A stretch of 64,000 bases of DNA from Anaerococcus sp. Marseille-Q5996 (GTDB lineage Bacteria > Bacillota > Clostridia > Tissierellales > Peptoniphilaceae): assembly GCF_946893725.1 (NCBI RefSeq), contig NZ_CAMPPE010000001.1, forward strand, positions 431,843 to 495,842, read 5' to 3'. Made by a program: the position numbers and the translations under genes. The notes under the pieces were generated by a model. That model was given only the letters and a program-made list of their open reading frames with translations, ran no database searches and had not been told where the DNA came from. Shown here piece by piece: positions 43,547 to 50,703 of the stretch. Within the stretch, counting starts at the first letter, position 1; every line of letters starts with the position of its first letter.

Positions 43547-44145
43547 ATATTGCTATCTTTAATTGTCTTCAAATTGCTTGAAAGTTCATAAATAGGGATA
43601 AGATTTTGATAATATTCTGGATTATTTATTTTTATATAGTCGCACAAGTCTATCATCCAAACCAAAACGTATTTGTTTAAGTAAAATCCTTGGATACCAT
43701 TTGCAAGAATTGATCTTCTGCCATTAATTACAATATCATTGCGGATTTTTTTAAAAAACTCTGTCCAATATTTATTTGATTTTTCGTTTATAATTAATGA
43801 TTCAATTAGAGTTTTCAGGGCAACTATATATTTTTCATCCATGGGATTTATATAAAAATCTATAAATCCATCAGGATTTAAAATTATATCTTCATTTGGA
43901 CTTAGTTTACTATAGTCTTCGAAATATTTTTTCTTAGAAAATTCTTCAAAAAAATTCGGATAAAGTCCGTAGGTAAAATTTGAATTTTTAATTGTATCTT
44001 TTAAAAACTCCAATTCTTCATTGCCATTATCAAAGCAAGCTATAAATATCGGGGATAGGGTAACTAAAAGCCTTAACCTAAAATTATTTTCATCATTATT
44101 AAAAGAAAATTTTATATAGTCTTTATGTTTTTTTATATCAATCAT
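43528..44145 (-). CDS. Hypothetical protein
   Basis: The 205-residue protein has no family I recognise. It is Asn/Lys/Ile-rich with mixed helices and strands, no signal peptide, and one mildly hydrophobic stretch (RLRLLVTLSPIFIACF) that may be a buried strand rather than a TM helix. A later segment GRRSILANGIQGFYLNKYVLVWMIDLCDYI looks helical. Its start overlaps the YbaK-type gene by 8 nt, so they are cotranscribed. No function is proposed. Confidence 0.6.
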   Translation of the reverse strand: MIDIKKHKDYIKFSFNNDENNFRLRLLVTLSPIFIACFDNGNEELEFLKDTIKNSNFTYGLYPNFFEEFSKKKYFEDYSKLSPNEDIILNPDGFIDFYINPMDEKYIVALKTLIESLIINEKSNKYWTEFFKKIRNDIVINGRRSILANGIQGFYLNKYVLVWMIDLCDYIKINNPEYYQNLIPIYELSSNLKTIKDSNINLPVN

Positions 44146-44626
44146 TATTTTGTATTACATCAAAAAATTTTCCGCCATTTGCCTTGGCCAAATCATCTGC
44201 TTTTATTTTTATACTATGGCCAACTTTTCCAGCAGAAACTTTTATGAATTCGTGGTATTTGGCGCTTTCATCAATTACAACTTCATATTCTTTTTTCATT
44301 GCAAGACTTGTTGTCGCTCCTCTTTCATAGCCGATTTTAGATTTAAGATCTTTTAGTGGTAGCATTTCAAGAGATTTTACTCCTACACATTTGCTGGCCT
44401 TTTTAAAATCTATATTTTCAGCTCCTGGTATTACAAAAATATAAATATCTTTAGTATTTGAAATTGTAGCTAGAGTTTTATAAACCAAACTGATGTCTTG
44501 GTGGGTTTCTTCTGTAAGCTCAACGGTAGATTTAAATTCTCCTTCAAAACCATAATCTATGTGTTCATAGGGAATATCTAAATTATCCAAGGTACGCATT
44601 GCATTTGTTTTTACTTCTTTTTTCAT
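44138..44626 (-). CDS. YbaK/EbsC-type aminoacyl-tRNA deacylase
   Basis: This 162-residue member of the YbaK/ProX editing family hydrolyses mischarged Cys-tRNA(Pro) or related species. Typical segments are KTLATISNTKDIYIFVIPG, DFKKASKCVGVKSLEMLP with the conserved lysine, IGYERGATTSLAMKK and AGKVGHSIKIKADDL. ATG 44626 is used, with AGGAAG upstream; a GTG at 44647 overlaps that site. It is the first gene of a two-gene leftward unit. Confidence 0.85.
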   Translation of the reverse strand: MKKEVKTNAMRTLDNLDIPYEHIDYGFEGEFKSTVELTEETHQDISLVYKTLATISNTKDIYIFVIPGAENIDFKKASKCVGVKSLEMLPLKDLKSKIGYERGATTSLAMKKEYEVVIDESAKYHEFIKVSAGKVGHSIKIKADDLAKANGGKFFDVIQNND

Positions 44627-44703
44627 AAAAATCACTTCCTTTTTCACATTATACTCGAATATTAATCTCTTTATGGGTATAAATTTTTAAAGAATGGAGA
44701 GAT

Positions 44704-45483
44704 ATGATGAATAACGGAATTATAATTACCTATGTTTACCACTCTTGCTATACTGTGGAAACTAAAGATTTATTTATTATTTTTGATTATTACAAGGGTC
44801 TTTTAGATATTCCTGAAAATAAGCAAGTGGTATTTGTTTCAACCCACGCCCATAGCGACCACTACACATCTGAAATCCTAAAAGTACCAAATATGGAGAA
44901 CAAAACTTATATTTTAAGCTCAGATATTGGTAAATTGCCTTCCAATGAAAATATTATATATATAAGGGACAACAAGCTTTCTATGGACCAGTTAAAAAGC
45001 TTGTATAATTCTAAAAATGTACACTTTGTAAACAAAAATAAGACCTTTAATATAAAATTAAATAATGGAGAAAAACTAAAAATTAAAACTTTTGGTTCAA
45101 CCGATAGAGGTATCTCTATTTTACTTTATGTAGATGATATGAGTATTTTCCATGCTGGTGACTTAAATTTTTGGGCTTGGCCACGCAATGACAAAGAAAC
45201 TATGCAAAAAGAACATGATGATTTTATGATAGAAGTAGAAAAAATCAAAAATCAACCAGTTGATATTGCATTTTTCCCAGTAGATCCGAGGCTTGAAGAA
45301 AATTACTTTAAAGGTGGAGATATATTTATAAAAGAAGTAGAACCTCAAATATTTTTTCCGATGCATTTTGCTGACAATTTTGAAATTAGCAAGAAATTTA
45401 AAGGAGATTTTTCTTATGAAAACACTGATGTTAGGGAGATAACTAAGGAAAATCAAAAATTTGTTATAGACACAGATAACTAG
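44704..45483 (+). CDS. MBL-fold metallo-hydrolase
   Basis: This 259-residue cytoplasmic protein has a metallo-beta-lactamase fold. The metal motif is THAHSDHY (HxHxDH), further ligands are in FHAGDLNFW and the last in FFPMHFADN. The family is close to UlaG/YhfI-like hydrolases (COG2220), but the substrate is unknown. It starts at ATG 44704 (or the next ATG, 44707), with GGAGAG upstream. It is followed 38 nt later by a degV gene, perhaps in one transcript. Confidence 0.82.
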   Translation: MMNNGIIITYVYHSCYTVETKDLFIIFDYYKGLLDIPENKQVVFVSTHAHSDHYTSEILKVPNMENKTYILSSDIGKLPSNENIIYIRDNKLSMDQLKSLYNSKNVHFVNKNKTFNIKLNNGEKLKIKTFGSTDRGISILLYVDDMSIFHAGDLNFWAWPRNDKETMQKEHDDFMIEVEKIKNQPVDIAFFPVDPRLEENYFKGGDIFIKEVEPQIFFPMHFADNFEISKKFKGDFSYENTDVREITKENQKFVIDTDN

Positions 45484-45520
45484 GAATAATATGATATAGT
45501 TATTGAACTTAAGGAGTATT

Positions 45521-46375
45521 ATGGAAAAGATAGCAATATTAACAGATACTGCATCTGATATAGATATAAAATTAGCAGAAGAAATGGGGATTTATCTTTT
45601 GCCTTTGTATGTAAATCTGGATAGCAAGTACTATAAAGATAGAAAAGAAATTAGCCCAGATGAATTTTATACTTGGATGAAAGAGTCCGACTCTATTCCA
45701 AAAACAAGTACGGCATCACCTGGAGATTTACATGAAATTTTAGAACAAATTAAAAATGATGGCTATGAAAAAGTGATAGCAATCAGTATTGGTGCGAATT
45801 TTTCATCAACCTACAATTTATTTAATATGATGAAAATGGATGGGCTTGAAATCTATGTTTTTGATAGCGGAAACCTAACCTTATCTGAGGGAATTTTTGC
45901 AATTTATGCAAAAGAACTTGTAGATGAGGGTTATGGATTTGAGCAAATAATAGAAAAGCTCAATGCAAAAAAAGAAGATTCTAAAGTATTTTTTGCCCTA
46001 GACACTTTCAAATATTTAGTAGCTGGGGGACGTGTGCCAAGATCTTTTGGTAAAATTGGAGACGCCTTATCAGTAAAGCCAATCATATGTATAAATCCAG
46101 AAGAAAGTCATTTTAAACTTTTTAAAATAACTAGAGGTGAGAAAAAAGTTTTAAATGAATTTAAAAAAATAGCGGCAAGAGAGTTAGAAAATGTAAAAGA
46201 CTATTACTTTTATATAGGCCATGGTGGTTATGAAGAAGGAATGGAAAAGTTAGAAGACATATTTTCAGATGTAATAGCTAGCGCAAGAAGAACATATAGG
46301 ATTCAAATCTCACCAACCCTAGGAGCCAATACCGGACCAGGACTTTTTGGTTTTGGATTATTCAAATTAGATTAA
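45521..46375 (+). CDS. DegV-family fatty-acid-binding protein 1
   Basis: This 284-residue EDD-fold protein presents fatty acids to the kinase FakA in Firmicutes (FakB role). Family features are ILTDTASDI at the N-terminus, KTSTASPGDL binding the carboxylate, IGANFSSTYN and FALDTFKYLVAGGRVPR. ATG 45521 has AAGGAG just upstream; a longer frame from 45503 lacks it. FakA is not in the window. It is a paralogue of the next gene. Confidence 0.88.
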   Translation: MEKIAILTDTASDIDIKLAEEMGIYLLPLYVNLDSKYYKDRKEISPDEFYTWMKESDSIPKTSTASPGDLHEILEQIKNDGYEKVIAISIGANFSSTYNLFNMMKMDGLEIYVFDSGNLTLSEGIFAIYAKELVDEGYGFEQIIEKLNAKKEDSKVFFALDTFKYLVAGGRVPRSFGKIGDALSVKPIICINPEESHFKLFKITRGEKKVLNEFKKIAARELENVKDYYFYIGHGGYEEGMEKLEDIFSDVIASARRTYRIQISPTLGANTGPGLFGFGLFKLD

Positions 46376-46422
46376 TTAAAAATACAAGTTAACTATTATG
46401 AAAAAATTGTATTAATTATTAA

Positions 46423-46452
46423 TTGACAGGAATTAATAAAAATTAGTATAAT
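46423..46452 (+). promoter_or_regulatory. Promoter between the degV genes
   Basis: TTGACA (46423-46428) and TATAAT (46447-46452) are both perfect consensus boxes, spaced 18 bp. Confidence 0.75.
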
Positions 46453-46458
46453 AATATA

Positions 46459-46538
46459 AAGTAATGCAATAGTTGATTGTAAGACTAAAAAATAAAATAT
46501 ACTTTGAAATATTCATGGCCATGGCCATGAGTATTTTT
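46459..46538 (+). ncRNA. Candidate small RNA or attenuated leader
   Basis: About 7 nt after a consensus promoter a ~80-nt transcript would begin. It has a 6-bp hairpin TGCAAT-AGTTG-ATTGTA (46465-46481) and ends in a 12-13 bp stem AATATTCATGGCC / GGCCATGAGTATT with five T. It precedes the second degV gene by 58 nt, so it is either a free small RNA or a conditional terminator. No Rfam family is recognised. Confidence 0.45.
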
Positions 46539-46596
46539 GTATACAGAGAAATATCATAATTTAGATTAAATGTATTTCATAATCAAAGGAGGGTTT

Positions 46597-47454
46597 ATGG
46601 AAAAGATAGCTCTTATTACTGACTCGGGAGCAGATTTATCAGAGACATTTATAAAAGAAAATAATATATATGTAGCAAATTTATATGTAATAGTAGATGA
46701 TCAATACTACGAAGATAGGGTGGAAATTAGTCCTGCTGACCTAGATAGAAGAAATAAAGAAAATTCATCTTTCACAGCAAAAACAACCTCGCCTGCACCG
46801 GCAGATTTTTCTAAGGTTTTTAAAAAGGTTGCTGAAGACGGTTATAAAAAAGCAATTTATGTTGGTTTAAACCCACGACTATCTTCTACTTTTTCAAATG
46901 CTGAGTTAGCTGAAAAACATGGGCTAGAAATAGCCATGGTAAATAGCGGCTCGGTTACTCTTTTAGAAGGGTTGATGGTAATCTATGCAAATGACCTTAT
47001 AAAAGAGGGATTTGATTTTGAAAAAATAGTAGCAAAGCTAAATAAGAATGTTGGTAACCAAAAGGCCTATGTTTGGTTTGATACTCTAAAATACTTAAAA
47101 GCAGGTGGTAGACTTGGTAAAGTTGCTAAAAGAGCCTCATCCATTTTAAATTTTAAACCAGTATTGTCTTTAGACGGCAAGGGGGATTTTGACCTTATAA
47201 AACTAAAAGTTAAAAAGGAAAAATCCTATGCTATTATAGAAGAAAAAATCAGAGAAGATTTAGCAAATGTTAAAAAATATTATATGACCTATATTTCGGG
47301 AACAGACAATAGTCTACTTGAAGAAATAAAAAATAGATTAGATAATATAGAACAAAATGCAGAACTTGCCCTAACAAGCCAATTTGGCTCTGCAATTTCT
47401 GCCCATGCAGGTAGTAAGGCCTATTCTGTAGGGTATTTAAAAATTGATGAATAA
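46597..47454 (+). CDS. DegV-family fatty-acid-binding protein 2
   Basis: This 285-residue paralogue of the preceding degV has the same motif order: LITDSGADLSE, KTTSPAPADF, VGLNPRLSSTF and WFDTLKYLKAGGRLGKV. Two FakB-type proteins usually differ in preference for saturated or unsaturated acyl chains; which is which cannot be told. ATG 46597 has AAAGGAGGG upstream. It has its own promoter and a hairpin leader, so it may be regulated separately from its neighbour. Confidence 0.88.
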   Translation: MEKIALITDSGADLSETFIKENNIYVANLYVIVDDQYYEDRVEISPADLDRRNKENSSFTAKTTSPAPADFSKVFKKVAEDGYKKAIYVGLNPRLSSTFSNAELAEKHGLEIAMVNSGSVTLLEGLMVIYANDLIKEGFDFEKIVAKLNKNVGNQKAYVWFDTLKYLKAGGRLGKVAKRASSILNFKPVLSLDGKGDFDLIKLKVKKEKSYAIIEEKIREDLANVKKYYMTYISGTDNSLLEEIKNRLDNIEQNAELALTSQFGSAISAHAGSKAYSVGYLKIDE

Positions 47455-47459
47455 AATAT

Positions 47460-47488
47460 TTGACAAAATCAAATAAAGATAGTATTAT
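47460..47488 (+). promoter_or_regulatory. infC-rpmI-rplT promoter
   Basis: TTGACA (47460-47465) and TATTAT (47483-47488) are spaced 17 bp, beginning right after the degV stop. Confidence 0.85.
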
Positions 47489-47494
47489 ATACGA

Positions 47495-47608
47495 CATAGA
47501 CAACAAAGAAGTACCCAGATACTCACCTGCCGATATAAATTTGTAGGTTAATAATTTTTAAAGATAAGATTTAAAAATTGGAACGGGTACTTTGTGCCCG
47601 CTTTTTTT
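47495..47608 (+). promoter_or_regulatory. L20-type ribosomal protein leader with attenuator
   Basis: The untranslated leader contains a terminator CGGGTAC-TTT-GTGCCCG (47584-47600, one G-U) followed by seven T. Upstream AAGTACCC (47509-47516) is fully complementary to GGGTACTT (47585-47592), which would undo the terminator. Position before infC-rpmI-rplT and the opening ACAACAAAGAAGTACCCAG match the L20 leader of Firmicutes, where excess L20 favours termination. Confidence 0.8.
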
Positions 47609-47635
47609 ATGTAATTATACATTGGAGGTATAACT

Positions 47636-48157
47636 ATAAAAGATTTAAGAATAAATAATGAAATTAGAGCTGACCAAGTAAGATTAATCGATGAAAATGG
47701 TAACCAAGTTGGTATTACAACTTTAAAAGATGCACAAAATCGTGCAGATGATGCAAAACTTGACCTAGTTTTGATGAGTCCAAATGCAAAACCACCTGTT
47801 ACAAGAATCATGGATTATGGTAAGTACAAATACGATCAAGAAAAAAAGGAAAAAGAAAATAAGAAAAAACAAAAAAATGCTCAATTAAAAGAGACAAGAT
47901 TTTCCTTAAATATCGAAGACAATGATTTACAAACCAAGGCAAATCAAACCATTAAATTCTTAAACAACGGGGATAAGGTAAAAGTTTCTATAAGATTTAG
48001 AGGTCGTGAACTTGGCCGTAAAGAACCAGGTTATGAATTGATGGATAAATTTAAAGAAATGCTAGGAGATAGCGCCGTGGTTGATAAAAAACCAAAAATG
48101 GAAGGCAGATCCCTAGTAATGTTTCTAGAACCAAAAGGAGAAGAAAATGGCAAATAA
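47636..48157 (+). CDS. infC: Translation initiation factor IF-3 (AUA start)
   Basis: This is the 173-residue IF-3, which binds the 30S subunit and checks start codons. Reading from ATA 47636 gives [21 protein letters not shown], the conserved IF-3 N-terminus, followed by [20 protein letters not shown] and the C-domain [18 protein letters not shown] lies 7 nt before the ATA; no ATG, GTG or TTG occurs at a suitable place, and the first TTG (47771) would remove the N-domain. A rare start codon is typical of infC and allows autoregulation. It overlaps rpmI by 11 nt. Confidence 0.92.
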   Translation: MKDLRINNEIRADQVRLIDENGNQVGITTLKDAQNRADDAKLDLVLMSPNAKPPVTRIMDYGKYKYDQEKKEKENKKKQKNAQLKETRFSLNIEDNDLQTKANQTIKFLNNGDKVKVSIRFRGRELGRKEPGYELMDKFKEMLGDSAVVDKKPKMEGRSLVMFLEPKGEENGK

Positions 48158-48344
48158 AAATAAAACAAGAAGAGCTGCTGCAAAAAGATTTAAAGTAACA
48201 GGTAGCGGAAAAATCGTAAGAAGAAAAGCATACAAAGGTCACTTAACAGCTAAAAAATCACCAGCTAGAAAAAGAAACCTTAGAAAAGCAACATTAGTTT
48301 CAAAAGCTGATGAAAGAAATGTTAAACAATTATTAGGAATGTAA
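48147..48344 (+). CDS. rpmI: 50S ribosomal protein L35
   Basis: This 65-residue basic ribosomal protein has [24 protein letters not shown] and [12 protein letters not shown] typical of bL35. GGAGAAG lies inside the end of infC. It is part of the infC-rpmI-rplT unit under the L20 leader. Confidence 0.96.
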   Translation: MANKNKTRRAAAKRFKVTGSGKIVRRKAYKGHLTAKKSPARKRNLRKATLVSKADERNVKQLLGM

Positions 48345-48362
48345 TTAGGAGGCAGATAGAAA

Positions 48363-48716
48363 ATGGCAAGAGTAAAAAGAGCAATCAACGCTAAGAAAAA
48401 ACACAAAAAAGTATTAAGACAAGCAAAAGGATACTACGGTTCAAAAAGCCTTCTATATAGAACAGCCAACCAAGCTGTAATGAAATCTTTAAACTATGCT
48501 TATATTGGACGTAAACATAGAAAAAGAGACTTCAGAAAATTATGGATTGCAAGAATCAACGCTGCAGCTAGACTTAACGGTACAACATACTCAAAACTTA
48601 TGGGTAACCTTAAAAAAGCAAACATTGATATCAACAGAAAAATGCTTGCAGAAATTGCTGTAGAAAATCCAGCAGAATTTAGCAAAATTGTAGAATTAGC
48701 TAACCAAAACGCTTAA
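48363..48716 (+). CDS. rplT: 50S ribosomal protein L20
   Basis: This 117-residue ribosomal protein has the bL20 opening [26 protein letters not shown] (shortened family pattern) and [14 protein letters not shown]. It binds 23S rRNA early in 50S assembly and is the likely regulator of the upstream leader. AGGAGG precedes the ATG. Its stop overlaps the next start (TAATG). Confidence 0.96.
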   Translation: MARVKRAINAKKKHKKVLRQAKGYYGSKSLLYRTANQAVMKSLNYAYIGRKHRKRDFRKLWIARINAAARLNGTTYSKLMGNLKKANIDINRKMLAEIAVENPAEFSKIVELANQNA

Positions 48717-49438
48717 TGGTAATAAATTCTACATCCAATCAAAAATACAAATATATATCAAAACTAAAAAATAAAAAGTATAGGGATATAGAAGATAAAT
48801 TCATTATAGAATCTAAAAAATTAGTAGAAGAGGCCATCTCTTCTGCTGATGTAGATTTTATTTTTTTATCAGAATCTAAAAAGGATTATCAAACTAATTT
48901 TGAAAAAATAATTTTTGATGACAAGCTATTTAACAAACTGTCAAACCTTAAATCTCCAGATGGATTTGCAGCAGTGGTTAAAAAGAAAAAGGAAAATGAA
49001 ATCTCATCAAAAAGAGTATTACTTTTAGATGGCCTAAATGATCCAGGCAATATGGGAACTATTATCCGTTCTGCAGAAGCTTTTGGTTTTAATGACATTC
49101 TTCTAGGACCAAATACTGTTGATATATATAATGAAAAAACTTTAAGAGCCTCAATGGGCTCAATTTTTAGATTAAATATAAAACAAACAAGCTATGAAGA
49201 TCTTGATTTGTTAAAAAAATCTTACAAATTGGTAGCAGCCGACATGAGCGGGTATGATATTAATAAATGTAAGATAGAGGACGATATTGTCCTTGTTATA
49301 GGAAATGAAGCAAATGGTCTATCTGATACCATAAGGTCAATGACAGATATATATGTGAAAATTCCTATGAAAGGGCAAATAGAATCCTTAAATGCAGCTA
49401 TTGCAGCTAGCATTTTGATGAATAATCTTAGCTTATGA
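48716..49438 (+). CDS. TrmH/SpoU-family RNA methyltransferase
   Basis: This 240-residue SPOUT methyltransferase of the 2'-O type (RlmB/TsnR-like, COG0566) has an N-terminal substrate-binding part (ISKLKNKKYRDIEDKFIIES). SPOUT motifs are LDGLNDPGNMGTIIRSAEAFG, VIGNEANGLS and IPMKGQIESLNAAIAASIL, which build the knot and SAM site. The target, rRNA or tRNA, is not certain. Translation is coupled to rplT by a 1-nt overlap, a common Firmicute arrangement between rplT and pheS. Confidence 0.88.
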   Translation: MVINSTSNQKYKYISKLKNKKYRDIEDKFIIESKKLVEEAISSADVDFIFLSESKKDYQTNFEKIIFDDKLFNKLSNLKSPDGFAAVVKKKKENEISSKRVLLLDGLNDPGNMGTIIRSAEAFGFNDILLGPNTVDIYNEKTLRASMGSIFRLNIKQTSYEDLDLLKKSYKLVAADMSGYDINKCKIEDDIVLVIGNEANGLSDTIRSMTDIYVKIPMKGQIESLNAAIAASILMNNLSL

Positions 49439-49440
49439 TT

Positions 49441-49648
49441 CGGAAAAAACTTTAGTTATTCTTTACCAGCAAGAGGAGATGATGGAAGCCCTCAAAGTTC
49501 CGGCTAAATATATTCACCGATGAAGCTTGATATGAAATTAGTAATTGATACGATTTGCTGCGTTATAAGCTATTAAGTGGGTTAATATTAACCAATTAAG
49601 GTGGTACCGCAGGTAAATTCTGTCCTTTTATAGGGCAGGATTTTTTTA
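49441..49648 (+). promoter_or_regulatory. T-box riboswitch, Phe-specific
   Basis: The T-box sequence AAGGTGGTACCGC (49598-49610) precedes a terminator ATTCTGTCCT / AGGGCAGGAT (49617-49641) with seven T. Stem I carries the GATGGAAG motif and, on its 3' side, TTC (49513-49515) followed by A, fitting a UUC phenylalanine specifier. Uncharged tRNA-Phe would favour antitermination and expression of pheST. Confidence 0.9.
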
Positions 49649-49672
49649 TTACAAAAATTGAAAGGGAAAACA

Positions 49673-50695
49673 ATGGAAGAAAATTTAAAGCAAAGCTTAA
49701 CCAAGGCCCAAAATGAAATTGAAGCTGCAAAAAGTTTAGATGAGCTTGAGAAAATAAGAATTACATACCTTGGTAAAAAAGGTGTGATGACAGATTTAAA
49801 GAAAAATATTTCAAAACTGCCAAATGAAGAAAAGCCAATGGCAGGAAAACTTATAAATGAAACTAGTACTCAAATTGAAACTGCCCTTGCTGAAAAATCT
49901 GATTCGCTTAAAAAAGAACTATTAAAAGAAAAAATAGCAGAAGAAACAATCGATGTTACTGCTCATTTTGAAAAACATGATAGCGGACACTTAGCATTAA
50001 TAAATCAAACACTAGAAGAACTTGAAACTATTTTCCAAAATATGGGCTTTGATGTTGTGGAAGGACCAGAAATAGATACTGTTAAAAATGTTTTTGATGA
50101 TCTTAATTCACCAGCAGACCACCCAGCAAGGTCAACTTCCGATACTTTTTATATAACAGATGATATTCTACTTCGCCCGCACACATCATCCATGCAAATT
50201 AGAGTTATGGAAGAAGGAAAATTACCAATCAAAATGGTATCAGCAGGAAGAGTATTTAGAAATGATGAGGTAGATGCTACTCACTCGCCAATGTTCCACC
50301 AATTAGAATGCTTGGTTGTAGATGAAAATGTATCAATGGCAAATTTAAAAGCAACACTCGAAACATTCATAAAAGAAATGTTTGGAGATGACATGGAGCT
50401 TAGATACCGTCCTCACCATTTTCCATTTACAGAACCATCTTTAGAAGTAGATGCAACTTGTCCTATTTGCCGTGGCGAAGGGTGCCCAGCTTGTGGAAAT
50501 ACAGGTTGGTCAATGGAGCTTTTAGGTGGGGGAATGGTACATCCAAATGTACTAGAAGCTTGTGGAATCGATAGCGAAAAATATACTGGATTTGCTTTTG
50601 GTCTGGGAGTTGATAGGATTGCCATGGTTAAATATGGCCTAGATGATATCAGATTACTTTATGACAACGACAAAAGATTTTTAGAAGAATTTTAG
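49673..50695 (+). CDS. pheS: Phenylalanyl-tRNA synthetase alpha subunit
   Basis: This 340-residue class II catalytic subunit has an N-terminal coiled coil, then the catalytic core with LRPHTSSMQIRVM, AGRVFRNDEVDATHSPMFHQ and GLGVDRIAMVKYGLDDIR. A CPICRGEGCPACGNTG segment near residue 263 may bind zinc; many PheS proteins keep only part of it. ATG 49673 is used with AAAGGGA upstream. Expression is under the Phe T-box. Confidence 0.95.
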   Translation: MEENLKQSLTKAQNEIEAAKSLDELEKIRITYLGKKGVMTDLKKNISKLPNEEKPMAGKLINETSTQIETALAEKSDSLKKELLKEKIAEETIDVTAHFEKHDSGHLALINQTLEELETIFQNMGFDVVEGPEIDTVKNVFDDLNSPADHPARSTSDTFYITDDILLRPHTSSMQIRVMEEGKLPIKMVSAGRVFRNDEVDATHSPMFHQLECLVVDENVSMANLKATLETFIKEMFGDDMELRYRPHHFPFTEPSLEVDATCPICRGEGCPACGNTGWSMELLGGGMVHPNVLEACGIDSEKYTGFAFGLGVDRIAMVKYGLDDIRLLYDNDKRFLEEF

Positions 50696-50703
50696 GAGAA
50701 ATA

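Noticed and set aside
47771..48157. infC starting at the internal TTG/ATG
   Set aside because: It would lack the IF-3 N-terminal domain, whose conserved codons continue upstream in frame to an AUA behind GGAGG.
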